The notes under the pieces were generated by a model. It searched no databases. It had not been told where the DNA came from and was given only the letters and a program-made list of their open reading frames with translations. This document shows positions 1-8,633 of a stretch of 64,000 nucleotides of DNA, one piece after another. The position numbers were made by a program, and so were the translations under genes. How positions within the stretch are numbered: position 1 is the first letter of the stretch; each line of letters begins with the position of its first letter. Where the stretch lies: NCBI GenBank assembly GCA_947502145.1, contig CANMYO010000001.1, positions 992,001 to 1,056,000 of the forward strand, given 5' to 3'. This DNA comes from an uncultured Paracoccaceae bacterium. GTDB lineage: Bacteria > Pseudomonadota > Alphaproteobacteria > Rhodobacterales > Rhodobacteraceae.

Positions 1-1847
1 AGCCCTTGACGCCAACCAACAAATCCACCGATGCCAATGATCACCAGCAAGATCAGGACCCAGCGAAAAAAGCCGCCTCCGCCGTCAGTGTCGCGGCGGC
101 GGGACGGGGCCCCTGCCATGGTCTGTTGGCCCGGTGGTGGCACAGCTGTCTGAACCCCGGGCGCGAATGTGCCGGGGGCAAGGCCGGTGGTTCCAAACGG
201 CGATCCAGAGTGCGCATCGGCGCCACCTGGCACCATGCTGCTCGCGCCCGCGGTTTGCTGCACACCTGTTGTCTGACCTGATTGGGTCGGGGGTTGGCGC
301 AACCCGGGGGTCGCGATCCCCGCAGGCCGGACCCCGGTAGGCGGCTGGGTCTGACCATCCGCAACAGGACGCACACCACCATATTTTGCAGGAATATCAG
401 CAGGATGATCCAGCAACCGGATAACGTCAGACATCCGGGCCGGGCGGTGCGCCGGATCGGGTTCCAGCATATGCGCCAAAAGCGGACGCATCCCGTCGGG
501 AATGTCAGACAGATCAGGGATTTCACGGCGGGCATTGACCGCTTCTACGACCGATGCGCCCATGTCCAGCGGCTCACCCCGAAGCGCCGCCGCCATCAAC
601 AAACCAAGGCCATAGATGTCCGTACGCGGGCCAATCTCACCACCAAAGTGACCCAATTGCTCGGGCGAGATGTATTTGAACTTACCTGCCAATTGCCCGT
701 GCAAGGTGTTTTCAGCCATCTCGGTTGATTTGGCGATGCCAAAGTCGATCAGAACCGCCTCTGATACCTTGCCGTCCCGCAGCATTACATTGTCCGGCGA
801 CAGGTCGCGGTGAACCACATCCATCTTGTGCGCCCGGTCCAGACCGGAGGCCACACGACGCATTAACCCCTTTGCTTCATCCTGCGTCAAAGGCCGCTCT
901 TCACGGACGAAGTCTGACAGGGAGACACCGTCGATGAATTCCATGATCAAACAGAAACGATCAAGGTCAGAGTCTTTGACGAAGTTGAAATAGCGCACGA
1001 TGGCGTTGTCAGACAGACCGCACAGCACTTTGGCTTCGCGCATGAACAACGCTGCAATCTTGGGGTCGTTGGCGAGTGATTGCAGCACGATCTTGATGGC
1101 CACCGCATCGCCGGTGAATGCGTTTTCGCCGCGAAACACTTCACCCATGCCACCGGCGCTGATCAGCTCTTTGATCTCATAGTTGTTGTTGATCATCGTG
1201 CCGACAGGCACCGGGCCACTGTCGGCGCTACTGCTTTGTTCGACCGCTTTGGGTGCCGAAACTTCTTGCGGAAGATGCTCCGGCGCAGCTGAGTCTTCTG
1301 TGTTTTCAGCTCCTGCGATCGGGGGTTCGTCCTCTACCACAGGGACTTCATCCCCAGCAGCGGCGGCGCTTTCTTCTGTTTCTGACTCCGGGGCCATGCT
1401 GGGGTCAGGCCCGGCCTCGGGCGATGGTGCCTCAGCCAATTGGGTACGGTCGTCATCAACCGGAGGGGTCGGCGGCTCTGCGATTTCATCGACCTCGGTC
1501 GCATCGGTGACTGGCGGCGTCGCGATGTCCGTTTCGTCAGAGGCAGGCGCAGCGGGCGGTGAGGCGATCACCGTTCCATCTGACGCTGGGACATCGCCAA
1601 CCGGCGGTGTGGCAATCCCGGTGGGTGGTGCTGTAATCTCGTCAGCGTCTGGCGGTGTCGAAATGCCGTCTTCGGCCTCTTCCATCTGTGATTCATCATC
1701 CGACGGCAGGTTCTCTGCCAGCATCGTACGATCATCATCATCATCCTGCGTCGGCGGGGTGACGGCTCCGGCGATGACCGTGCGGTCGCCATCCGTGTCG
1801 CTGTTTGGCGGCACAGTTTTTTCCGGATCTGGCGTGTCGTTCTGCAT
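1..1847 (-). CDS. ppkA: T6SS Ser/Thr protein kinase PpkA (3' end outside window)
   Basis: Hanks-type Ser/Thr kinase that activates the T6SS by threonine phosphorylation. About 615 codons are visible and the frame stays open to the left edge, so the C terminus is missing. Residues 1-215 are acidic, Pro/Thr-rich and probably disordered, with repeated Asp-x-Thr-hydrophobic motifs around Thr23, Thr41, Thr92 and Thr135. The kinase domain starts near residue 223: glycine loop SAGGMGEVF, Lys252 in AIK, catalytic HRDLSPDN, and DFG in LIDFGIAK. A Pro/Gly/Gln-rich linker and a transmembrane helix (WVLILLVIIGIGGFVG) follow, so the missing part is probably periplasmic. The ATG at 1847 lies 9 bp after the pppA stop, as expected for an operon. 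Family and operon position are clear; the substrates are inferred. Confidence 0.93.
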   Translation of the reverse strand, partial: MQNDTPDPEKTVPPNSDTDGDRTVIAGAVTPPTQDDDDDRTMLAENLPSDDESQMEEAEDGISTPPDADEITAPPTGIATPPVGDVPASDGTVIASPPAAPASDETDIATPPVTDATEVDEIAEPPTPPVDDDRTQLAEAPSPEAGPDPSMAPESETEESAAAAGDEVPVVEDEPPIAGAENTEDSAAPEHLPQEVSAPKAVEQSSSADSGPVPVGTMINNNYEIKELISAGGMGEVFRGENAFTGDAVAIKIVLQSLANDPKIAALFMREAKVLCGLSDNAIVRYFNFVKDSDLDRFCLIMEFIDGVSLSDFVREERPLTQDEAKGLMRRVASGLDRAHKMDVVHRDLSPDNVMLRDGKVSEAVLIDFGIAKSTEMAENTLHGQLAGKFKYISPEQLGHFGGEIGPRTDIYGLGLLMAAALRGEPLDMGASVVEAVNARREIPDLSDIPDGMRPLLAHMLEPDPAHRPARMSDVIRLLDHPADIPAKYGGVRPVADGQTQPPTGVRPAGIATPGLRQPPTQSGQTTGVQQTAGASSMVPGGADAHSGSPFGTTGLAPGTFAPGVQTAVPPPGQQTMAGAPSRRRDTDGGGGFFRWVLILLVIIGIGGFVGWRQG

Positions 1848-1856
1848 CACCGACTC

Positions 1857-2603
1857 CTAGAAAAATGGCTCGGGCGGCAGACACCGCACCACAACTGCTG
1901 TGACATTGTCCTTTGCACCCCGCTCAAGCGTCTGCGCAATCAGGTCATTGCAGGCCGCTTGTGCCGTGGGCGCACGACCAAGGATCAACGCAATGTCGTT
2001 ATCTTCATTATGCTCGGTCAGGCCATCAGAACACAAAAGGTAAACATCACCAGAGCGGATTTCCCCGCTCACGACATCACAGTTCGGTTCGTCTGATACG
2101 CCAATTGCGCGGGTGATGACATTCTTGCGTGGCCAGTTCTCAGCCTCTTCCGCCGTGATCATCCCGGCCTCGAACAGCTCGCGGACTTCGGTGTGATCCT
2201 TGGTCAGTTGCTCAAGCCGCCCAGCGCGCATCCGATAGATGCGGCTGTCCCCGGACCAGACACAGGCAAAGCTTTCTTCGTAGACCAGAAATGCGACCAA
2301 GGTTGCGCCGACCGTACCGCCGCCAAGACTTGCCGCGTGTTCGCCAATCTTGTGATGGGCGCGCCCCAACCGTTCCATGAATCGGGCCTGGAGATCACCG
2401 GCTGAGATCGAAAAGCCGACAGTCTCCATCTCCCCGGTGATGGTCTGACTGGCGAAATCCCCTGCGTCGTGACCGCCCATTCCGTCGGCGACAACCCAGA
2501 CACCGGATTCGGGTCGCACAAAGAAACTGTCTTCGTTGTGGTCCCTTACGCGGCCTGTGTCGGTCGCAGCACCTGTGTCAAACAGGAAAAAATCGGTTTG
2601 CAT
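1857..2603 (-). CDS. pppA: T6SS PP2C-type protein phosphatase PppA
   Basis: A 248-residue PP2C/PPM Ser/Thr phosphatase, the usual antagonist of PpkA in T6SS threonine phosphorylation pathways. Metal-binding motifs are intact: RDHNEDSFF near the N terminus, ADGMGGHDAG, GDSRIYRM, CSDGLTEH, and a terminal KDNVTAVVV. The length is normal for a single-domain cytoplasmic PppA/Stp1 phosphatase. It sits between tagF and ppkA on the same strand with spacings of about 10 bp, so the kinase and phosphatase are probably translated from one transcript. Confidence 0.93.
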   Translation of the reverse strand: MQTDFFLFDTGAATDTGRVRDHNEDSFFVRPESGVWVVADGMGGHDAGDFASQTITGEMETVGFSISAGDLQARFMERLGRAHHKIGEHAASLGGGTVGATLVAFLVYEESFACVWSGDSRIYRMRAGRLEQLTKDHTEVRELFEAGMITAEEAENWPRKNVITRAIGVSDEPNCDVVSGEIRSGDVYLLCSDGLTEHNEDNDIALILGRAPTAQAACNDLIAQTLERGAKDNVTAVVVRCLPPEPFF

Positions 2604-2612
2604 ACTCGCCCC

Positions 2613-3467
2613 TTAATCCATCGCCTGCGGATCGTCCGCAGGGCTGACGGTGGTTTCTTTTAGCGCCGACAGGGACGCCGTTTTTTCTGTTGTCATATCA
2701 TGCGTTGCATCATCCAGTCCCGGCATGGGTACGGCGGGCGGCGCTGTGACCTTATCGGGTTCTGGCATTGGCACCGCTGGCGGGACTTGTCCGCGCACTG
2801 CGTCCGACATGAGCCAGGCAAGCACGTTGGCCTCTGGCAGGCTGCGGGTGACATGTACCGCACCGCCGCCGGGGCCATCACACCATAGATAGCTGCGACC
2901 TGCCGTTGCCCGGGCGTGGTCGACCGCTGCGACATCGTGCCAAAGGCGGTCAAGATCGCCATCGGCGCGCGCAGCCCAAAAGGCAGGTTCCATCGGATCG
3001 GCTGGCGGGGGAATCAGTTGTGCGATGGCGCTGCGTAAATGCGTCGCGTAATCCCCGGCACCGGTGCCGGCTGTCCGTTCATAGTTCCGCACTGCCGCAA
3101 TGATCGCGTCATAGGCCGTCTGGTCACTGCCCTGTACCGGGGCGGGTTGGGCTGCACCGCTGACTGCAGCGATCAATGGAAATCGCCGACCAACCTTGTC
3201 TCGCGACGGGGCCATGACGCCCCAAAGGGGGCCGTGTTCACCGGTAAGTGCCGCACCGAACCAGAACCGGATCAGCGGGCTGGCATCAAACAGCGGGCCC
3301 CAGTTTTCGCCCCAGCCATCACGTACGGCAGGCATCACCTTGTTCAGCCATTTTTCCAGCGTCGACTGCGCTGTTTCCGATAGACCAGCGGTCACAAAGT
3401 CGCCAAATGCCGGGTGTTTGCCATACAGCCCGACGGTGACACCTTGTGCTTCTGATCCAACGGTCAT
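2613..3467 (-). CDS. tagF: T6SS-associated protein TagF
   Basis: TagF-family protein of 284 residues. TagF is a post-translational repressor of T6SS firing in Pseudomonas and Agrobacterium, and some versions are fused to PppA. Family features are visible: GLYGKHPAFGDFVTAGL at the N terminus, GWGENWGPLFDASPLIRFW, GEHGPLWGVMAPSRDKVGRRFPL, and the late SYLWCDGPGG block. A Pro/Met-rich tail after residue 230 looks disordered. An in-frame start farther upstream, at 3554, would overlap tssM by 80 bp. The ATG at 3467 is preferred because it gives the standard TagF N terminus and lies 4 bp after the tssM stop. Confidence 0.9.
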   Translation of the reverse strand: MTVGSEAQGVTVGLYGKHPAFGDFVTAGLSETAQSTLEKWLNKVMPAVRDGWGENWGPLFDASPLIRFWFGAALTGEHGPLWGVMAPSRDKVGRRFPLIAAVSGAAQPAPVQGSDQTAYDAIIAAVRNYERTAGTGAGDYATHLRSAIAQLIPPPADPMEPAFWAARADGDLDRLWHDVAAVDHARATAGRSYLWCDGPGGGAVHVTRSLPEANVLAWLMSDAVRGQVPPAVPMPEPDKVTAPPAVPMPGLDDATHDMTTEKTASLSALKETTVSPADDPQAMD

Positions 3468-3471
3468 GCGA

Positions 3472-6400
3472 TCAATCCAAACTCTGCGGGCATGAGAACT
3501 CGCGTAGCTCGGGCATGGTGAAAGGATTTTCCGAGGCGCTGAATCCGAATTCATAGGAAATCGTGCGACCGTTGATGGTAAAGGTCATCCGTTCCTGACT
3601 GCCCTGGCTTTGCCGGGACGAGGCAAAGCGGAAAAGCTCTACGATCGCCCAAGGGCCGTTGTCAGAACCTGTGCCGCCGACGATCTGCCCATCGACAAAA
3701 ATGCCTACCTGCGCGCCTGCGCCTGTCCCGTTCCAGTCGAATGTCTTGGCCGGTTCGCCGGGTCGGGACAACAGCACATTGCCGTTCATGACAAACTGCG
3801 CCTGCGTGATCGAGGCATGGCTGCTGACGTGCCGCACCGTGACCTGCACAAGCGGCGATGTTCCTCCAGCCGCAAAGAAGGCGCGGCGGATTTTCTCGGC
3901 CCGATCAAACTGGCGCAGGGTCGCCAGTGATATACGGTCAGCCAACGGGCTGTCGGGCCGAACCGACATGCCATTGGGGCCACGTTCGACATGGCTGGCC
4001 AGGTAAGTGTTGAAATAGCGATCCATCACCCCGCCGGGCCCGAAGAATTGACCAAAGGTCGGCGCGGGAACCTGGCTGCGCGTATCGGTGAACGGATAGA
4101 AGGCCGCGATTTCCTCGCGACAGACAAAGGCGACCTCATTGGTCAAGGCGCGATTCATCTCGGCCAGCGTCGCATCTGAGGCTTCGTTGCGGAAATCCCG
4201 CTCCGCATCCGTCACAAACGCGCGCAGCCCCTCTGGCAGGCGCGAATTATTCCGGGTGAGGTCGGACAGAAGCTGCGGCAAAAGGGCGGCAGATTGACTT
4301 GGGTTGGAAGACGCCAGCCGCAGGTTGTCGCGGATCGTCGCGAGGTCGGCAAGGACCGCATCAATGGGTCGCTGGCCTTCGGGACCTTCCAGCATCACAT
4401 GCCAATCGCGGAATTGTTCCTCGATCCGCTGCACCGCCCGGAACGGCCCATCAGCCGTGCCGTTCACGCGGTTCTGGTTCTTGTTGTCGGTCGCGGCCTG
4501 CAGCAACAGGCGACCGGTTCGGTCGGACCGGCGGCGAACGGAATCCTTGAAAATTCCGGTCAGCCCATCAATAATCCCGCCGCCGCCACCCTCGGCCGCA
4601 GCGGCTTCCGCATCTGCAGCGGCGGCCGCAACGCGTTCAAGCTCGCGGGTAAGCTTGGTTTCCCCATCAACTGCTTGCGTCAGCTTCAAGATGGGTGACG
4701 CAAACGGTGCCGATGCGGCGGCAAGAATATCGTAGGCCGGTTTATCCGCCGACAGGTTGGCCAGCTGGATATTGCCCAGCATCTTTTCCCATGCGTCGCG
4801 GAAGTCCTGCCCATAGCGCGCCTGAAGCGCCTGCTCGAGCCCGCGCATCTGGTTGTCGAAATTCACCAGGTCGGCCTGATCGCCAAGGACCCATTTGTCC
4901 CGTTCCAGCGCATCGCGCACATCCAGCAGCTGATCAAAGAAGAATGACCAAAAGCCTTCGTATGTATAAAGCCCGGGCACCGCGACGGTATTCAGATCGC
5001 TGCCGTCCTTGGTGATGAAGACCTGATTGGCCGCATCACCCGTTGCCTCAACAAGATTGAAATCGACAAGTCCGGCGGACTGCGCATTGTCCGAAATCAG
5101 TGCATAGGCTTGATCCGCCAATGACATCTGGACAATGGCACTGCGGGCAGCCGTCACTGTGGCCTGATCAATCTCGATCGCGATTTCGCGGGTGTCATCG
5201 AGTTTAAGCATCGCATCCAAATGGGCGATCAGGCTGTCGCGCTGCGCAACCTCAAATGCGCTGGAGTACTTCTCTCTCCAGGCTTCCTTGAACCAGGCTG
5301 ACACCGCGGGATCATCAGTGTGCGGGGCCTGACCGCCCAAAAGCATGTAGACTTTCAATGCGCGGTAGATCTGTGCCGGTTTGCCGTTGGCGCGGATTTC
5401 AGGCAGCTGGTTTTCGATGTCCAGAATGAGCCTGGGCCGGAACATCTGTTCAAGCGCATCCGCATAGGCGCTGCCTGCCGCAACGCTGAGGCGGTCACGC
5501 TGTCCCAGCCCCAGGCCTGTCCAGAAAGAGCTTTCCTCTTCAGTCCCATAACCCGCGGGCATAGCGCGCAACTGATCGAGGTAGGGCAAGATTGCGTCGA
5601 GATTCGGATCGTCGATTTCGGTGCGCGCGATTTCGTCCTGCGCAGAGCGGGCGTATTTTGCGGCTTCTTCTTCGGCGGTTTGCACAAGCTGATAGTTCTG
5701 CCAGAAGCTCCACCCGAAAACCGCCAACAACGCCAGTGTCCCAGCTGTTATGGCCGAGAACCCCAGCGTGCGCAGGATTGCGCCGCGCCGCACCGCGCGG
5801 GCATCATGGCTTACCCAGTCGCGTTCGGCAAAAATGACCCGCTTCAGCAGGTCATGGATGAAATAGGACTTACCCTGACCGGACATGAACGAGGGTGCAA
5901 AGTTGCCGCCGCCCGTGTCGGTCTGCGCCATTGCGCCCAGAACCTGGTCAATCGGTGTGCCTTCCTGGGTGCCCGATGTGAAATAGAATCCGCGTAGTAT
6001 TGCATTGGTCTTGTGTTTTGACGGGGCAAAGACGCGGCGCAGAAATTCGCTGACATTCTCGCGCATCAACGCCATTTGTCCGGGCAGCCCAAATATCGAC
6101 ACCCGGCTGATGCCATCCGGTTCTTCGGACAGGCGATCAATCAGTTCATCAGACAGGCGACTGACCAGTTTATCAAACTCCGGCCCAACCTGTTCGTGGG
6201 TTTCGGCTGTGCGGTCCTTTGTTTGGAAAGTCACACCCCAAACGGACTTGCGCCTGTGCAGGCTGAAGCTGCTGAAATACTCGCGAAAGCCGTTGATGAG
6301 ATCGGCCTTGGTGAACAGCACATAAACCGGAAAATCAATTCGCAGTGCCTCGTGCAATTCAGCCAGACGGTCCCGCACGATCTGGGCATGCGCTGACAGT

Positions 6401-7083
6401 TCCTCATCAGTTGAGGTCATCATGTCTTCGGCTGAGAAAGCCAGCATGACACCATTGATCGGCTGGTTTGGCCGGGACCGTTTGAGTAGACCCAGGAAAG
6501 AGGTCCAGCTGGCCTGATCTGCCACAGAATCGCTATCCTGCGTCGTATAGCGCCCGGCAGTGTCAATCAGGATCGCATCCTCTGAGAACCACCAATCGCA
6601 ATACCGCGTGCCACCAAAACCCTCCATCGCCGGATCGTCGTCGTTGTCGCCTGACACCGGAAATTCGATGCCTGAGTTCTTGAGCGCCGTGGTCTTCCCG
6701 GCCCCGGGCGGGCCAATGATGATGTACCAGGGCAAATCGTAAAGATAAGTTGAACCGCCCGATTTCTTGAGCCGAGCGAGCGCCGAGTTCATCTTTTCAG
6801 CAAGAACCTTGCCATCGCCCTCTGGTTCTTTGACGAGCTGTTCCTCCATCTCGCGGGCGAGCTTGCGGCGCTTGCGCCATTTGAGGATCTGCACCAGCAG
6901 AATAATACCGACCAGAATGCCGATGATAGTTGCGCGGAACCAGACGGACTGGAACAGAGCAAGTGGGATCATCCCAAAGCCAAACCAAATCGCGGCCATC
7001 AGGCACAGGATGCCAAGAATGATCGCAGGGATCCGCATCCACGGCTTCCATTTCAGGAAGCGGAACAGAAAGCCAATTCTCAA
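3472..7083 (-). CDS. tssM: T6SS membrane subunit TssM (IcmF)
   Basis: A 1203-residue IcmF/TssM protein, the inner-membrane and periplasmic backbone of the T6SS membrane complex. Two transmembrane helices lie at about residues 18-66. The cytoplasmic domain has Walker A GPPGAGKT (124-131) and the Walker-B-like ILIDTAGRY. A third helix near residue 450 (AITAGTLALLAVFGW) leads to the long periplasmic part, which ends in the conserved IcmF C-terminal region rich in FNG and FRF-type strands. The gene overlaps the tssL stop by 4 bp (ATGA), so translation is probably coupled. The length is typical. An intact Walker A suggests an NTP-binding TssM, which is true of only some systems. Confidence 0.95.
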   Translation of the reverse strand: MRIGFLFRFLKWKPWMRIPAIILGILCLMAAIWFGFGMIPLALFQSVWFRATIIGILVGIILLVQILKWRKRRKLAREMEEQLVKEPEGDGKVLAEKMNSALARLKKSGGSTYLYDLPWYIIIGPPGAGKTTALKNSGIEFPVSGDNDDDPAMEGFGGTRYCDWWFSEDAILIDTAGRYTTQDSDSVADQASWTSFLGLLKRSRPNQPINGVMLAFSAEDMMTSTDEELSAHAQIVRDRLAELHEALRIDFPVYVLFTKADLINGFREYFSSFSLHRRKSVWGVTFQTKDRTAETHEQVGPEFDKLVSRLSDELIDRLSEEPDGISRVSIFGLPGQMALMRENVSEFLRRVFAPSKHKTNAILRGFYFTSGTQEGTPIDQVLGAMAQTDTGGGNFAPSFMSGQGKSYFIHDLLKRVIFAERDWVSHDARAVRRGAILRTLGFSAITAGTLALLAVFGWSFWQNYQLVQTAEEEAAKYARSAQDEIARTEIDDPNLDAILPYLDQLRAMPAGYGTEEESSFWTGLGLGQRDRLSVAAGSAYADALEQMFRPRLILDIENQLPEIRANGKPAQIYRALKVYMLLGGQAPHTDDPAVSAWFKEAWREKYSSAFEVAQRDSLIAHLDAMLKLDDTREIAIEIDQATVTAARSAIVQMSLADQAYALISDNAQSAGLVDFNLVEATGDAANQVFITKDGSDLNTVAVPGLYTYEGFWSFFFDQLLDVRDALERDKWVLGDQADLVNFDNQMRGLEQALQARYGQDFRDAWEKMLGNIQLANLSADKPAYDILAAASAPFASPILKLTQAVDGETKLTRELERVAAAAADAEAAAAEGGGGGIIDGLTGIFKDSVRRRSDRTGRLLLQAATDNKNQNRVNGTADGPFRAVQRIEEQFRDWHVMLEGPEGQRPIDAVLADLATIRDNLRLASSNPSQSAALLPQLLSDLTRNNSRLPEGLRAFVTDAERDFRNEASDATLAEMNRALTNEVAFVCREEIAAFYPFTDTRSQVPAPTFGQFFGPGGVMDRYFNTYLASHVERGPNGMSVRPDSPLADRISLATLRQFDRAEKIRRAFFAAGGTSPLVQVTVRHVSSHASITQAQFVMNGNVLLSRPGEPAKTFDWNGTGAGAQVGIFVDGQIVGGTGSDNGPWAIVELFRFASSRQSQGSQERMTFTINGRTISYEFGFSASENPFTMPELREFSCPQSLD

Positions 7084-8633
7084 AACGTGCCCTCTTTCGC
7101 CATGAGGATTTCAACGCGACGGTTCAACGCGCGGCCCTCGGCGGTATTATTGTCTGCAATCGGATCAGCCTCTCCGCGGCCCTCGACGGTGACCCGGGCC
7201 GGTTCGTTCAAAAGCGGGTCAAGCACCTCTTTCACGCCGGCCGCGCGTGCGACTGACAAATCGAGATTAGTCTTGAACTGCCCGCGACCGGACGGCTGAA
7301 TATCATCGGTGAAGCCAAGCACCCGAATTGGTCCGACTTCTCCGTTCAGGGTATTTGAGATGTTCTGCGCCAATTCGGCAAATTCAGGTTTCACCCGCGC
7401 GCTGCCTGACCCGAACAAAAGCGTGTTGCCCACACGCACAAAAATATAGTCGCCCTTTTCACCCACTTCGACAGATCCATCCGCAATCTGATCGGCAAGC
7501 GAGTCCCTGATCCGGTCCAACTGTGTGGAATCGGCGGGCGGTGCGACAAAGACCTGCACCGGTGTCTTTCGGATAAGACTGATATTGGCCGCATTGGGAT
7601 GCATGCGGAAAAGTGTCGTTGCCAGCGCACCACCTTCGCGATTCACATAGGTCGACAGGCCCGCATATCCCGCGACAACCAAGACCGCAGCGATGCTTGC
7701 GAATATCCACATCGGCAACCCGCCAAAACGGCGCTTGGCCGTCATCGGAACGGCCTCCCAATTGACGGCGATATCTTCGTCTGGGCGTTGTTTCACACGC
7801 CGCAGCGTTTCGTAGATGGCGGCGCGGATCCGGGCCAGTTCTACCGCACCATTTGGCATCGTGCGGTACTGCCCTTCAAAGCCCAGCGAGAGGCAAACAA
7901 GCATCAGCTCAAGCAGGTCATACCGCTGCGCGGGCGCCTGCATTGCCTTTTCAGCCTCCTGAAAAAATCCAACACCTGAATCACGTTTCTGAAAGAACCG
8001 CGCGACCATTGAATACTGCAGCCAGGTGCCCTTGTTGGTGCCCGGCAAATTCTGCACGATGTCGTCAGCGGTCCCGCAAAGCACATAGGTGCCAACCCGG
8101 GCCTCTTGTGGATCGGCGCCTTCCTGCACTGCGTTTTGTTCAAAGGTCTCAATCTCGCGAACGACATGGTTCATTAGCGGTTCGGCCTGCATTTCCACCA
8201 TGCCGGTCCGTAGGCGGCCAAAGAGGATCAGAAGATTGGCTGCGGCGGCAAGCAAGGGGTTTGTTGGCCCGCCTTTGCCAAGCCCGGTGGCGCGAAGCGC
8301 TTGTTCCAGGGCAATTCGCGGCGTATCCGGCGTCTGTGGCGCCTGGTTCTGACCTTGTGGCACCTCGGGGAAAAACCCCTGCTGCTGTCCGCCCGGTGTG
8401 CCTGGGGCAGGCGGTGTTACCGGCGGCAGGGCACCACCCAGCCAGGTATTTCCATCATCAGGACTGGGTGCACCCCCTTTCGGGGCAAGCGGTCTTTGGG
8501 GTGGCAACGCGCCGCCAATAACCGTTCGGTCCCCCGACGGTTCGGAGGGTGCCGCGCGCGGCGGCTGCGCTGGCTTTGCAGGCTGCACCGGCAGCTTGCC
8601 GCCAAAAACCGTTTTGTCGTCGTCGTCTGCCAT
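7080..8633 (-). CDS. tssL: T6SS membrane subunit TssL (DotU) with OmpA-like C terminus
   Basis: A 517-residue extended TssL. Residues 1-110 are Pro/Gly-rich and carry three copies of a Thr motif: KTVFGGKLP (Thr8), RTVIGGALPP (Thr37) and NTWLGGALPP (Thr63). The DotU cytoplasmic domain (about 115-300) includes NPLLAAAANLLILFGRLR and the Gly/Phe block SLGFEGQYR. One transmembrane helix (MWIFASIAAVLVVAGYAGL) follows, then an OmpA/peptidoglycan-binding domain ending in VEGRGEADPIADN and RALNRRVEI. The fused OmpA module would anchor the complex to peptidoglycan. In Agrobacterium, PpkA phosphorylates TssL near Thr14 to recruit Fha; the Thr motifs here suggest the same, as inference. Confidence 0.95.
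   Translation of the reverse strand: MADDDDKTVFGGKLPVQPAKPAQPPRAAPSEPSGDRTVIGGALPPQRPLAPKGGAPSPDDGNTWLGGALPPVTPPAPGTPGGQQQGFFPEVPQGQNQAPQTPDTPRIALEQALRATGLGKGGPTNPLLAAAANLLILFGRLRTGMVEMQAEPLMNHVVREIETFEQNAVQEGADPQEARVGTYVLCGTADDIVQNLPGTNKGTWLQYSMVARFFQKRDSGVGFFQEAEKAMQAPAQRYDLLELMLVCLSLGFEGQYRTMPNGAVELARIRAAIYETLRRVKQRPDEDIAVNWEAVPMTAKRRFGGLPMWIFASIAAVLVVAGYAGLSTYVNREGGALATTLFRMHPNAANISLIRKTPVQVFVAPPADSTQLDRIRDSLADQIADGSVEVGEKGDYIFVRVGNTLLFGSGSARVKPEFAELAQNISNTLNGEVGPIRVLGFTDDIQPSGRGQFKTNLDLSVARAAGVKEVLDPLLNEPARVTVEGRGEADPIADNNTAEGRALNRRVEILMAKEGTF

Noticed and set aside
1183-1860. Plus-strand 225-codon frame opposite ppkA
   Set aside because: Ser/Val/Gly-only composition from the complement of the acidic Thr/Pro linker of PpkA; the minus strand has intact kinase motifs.
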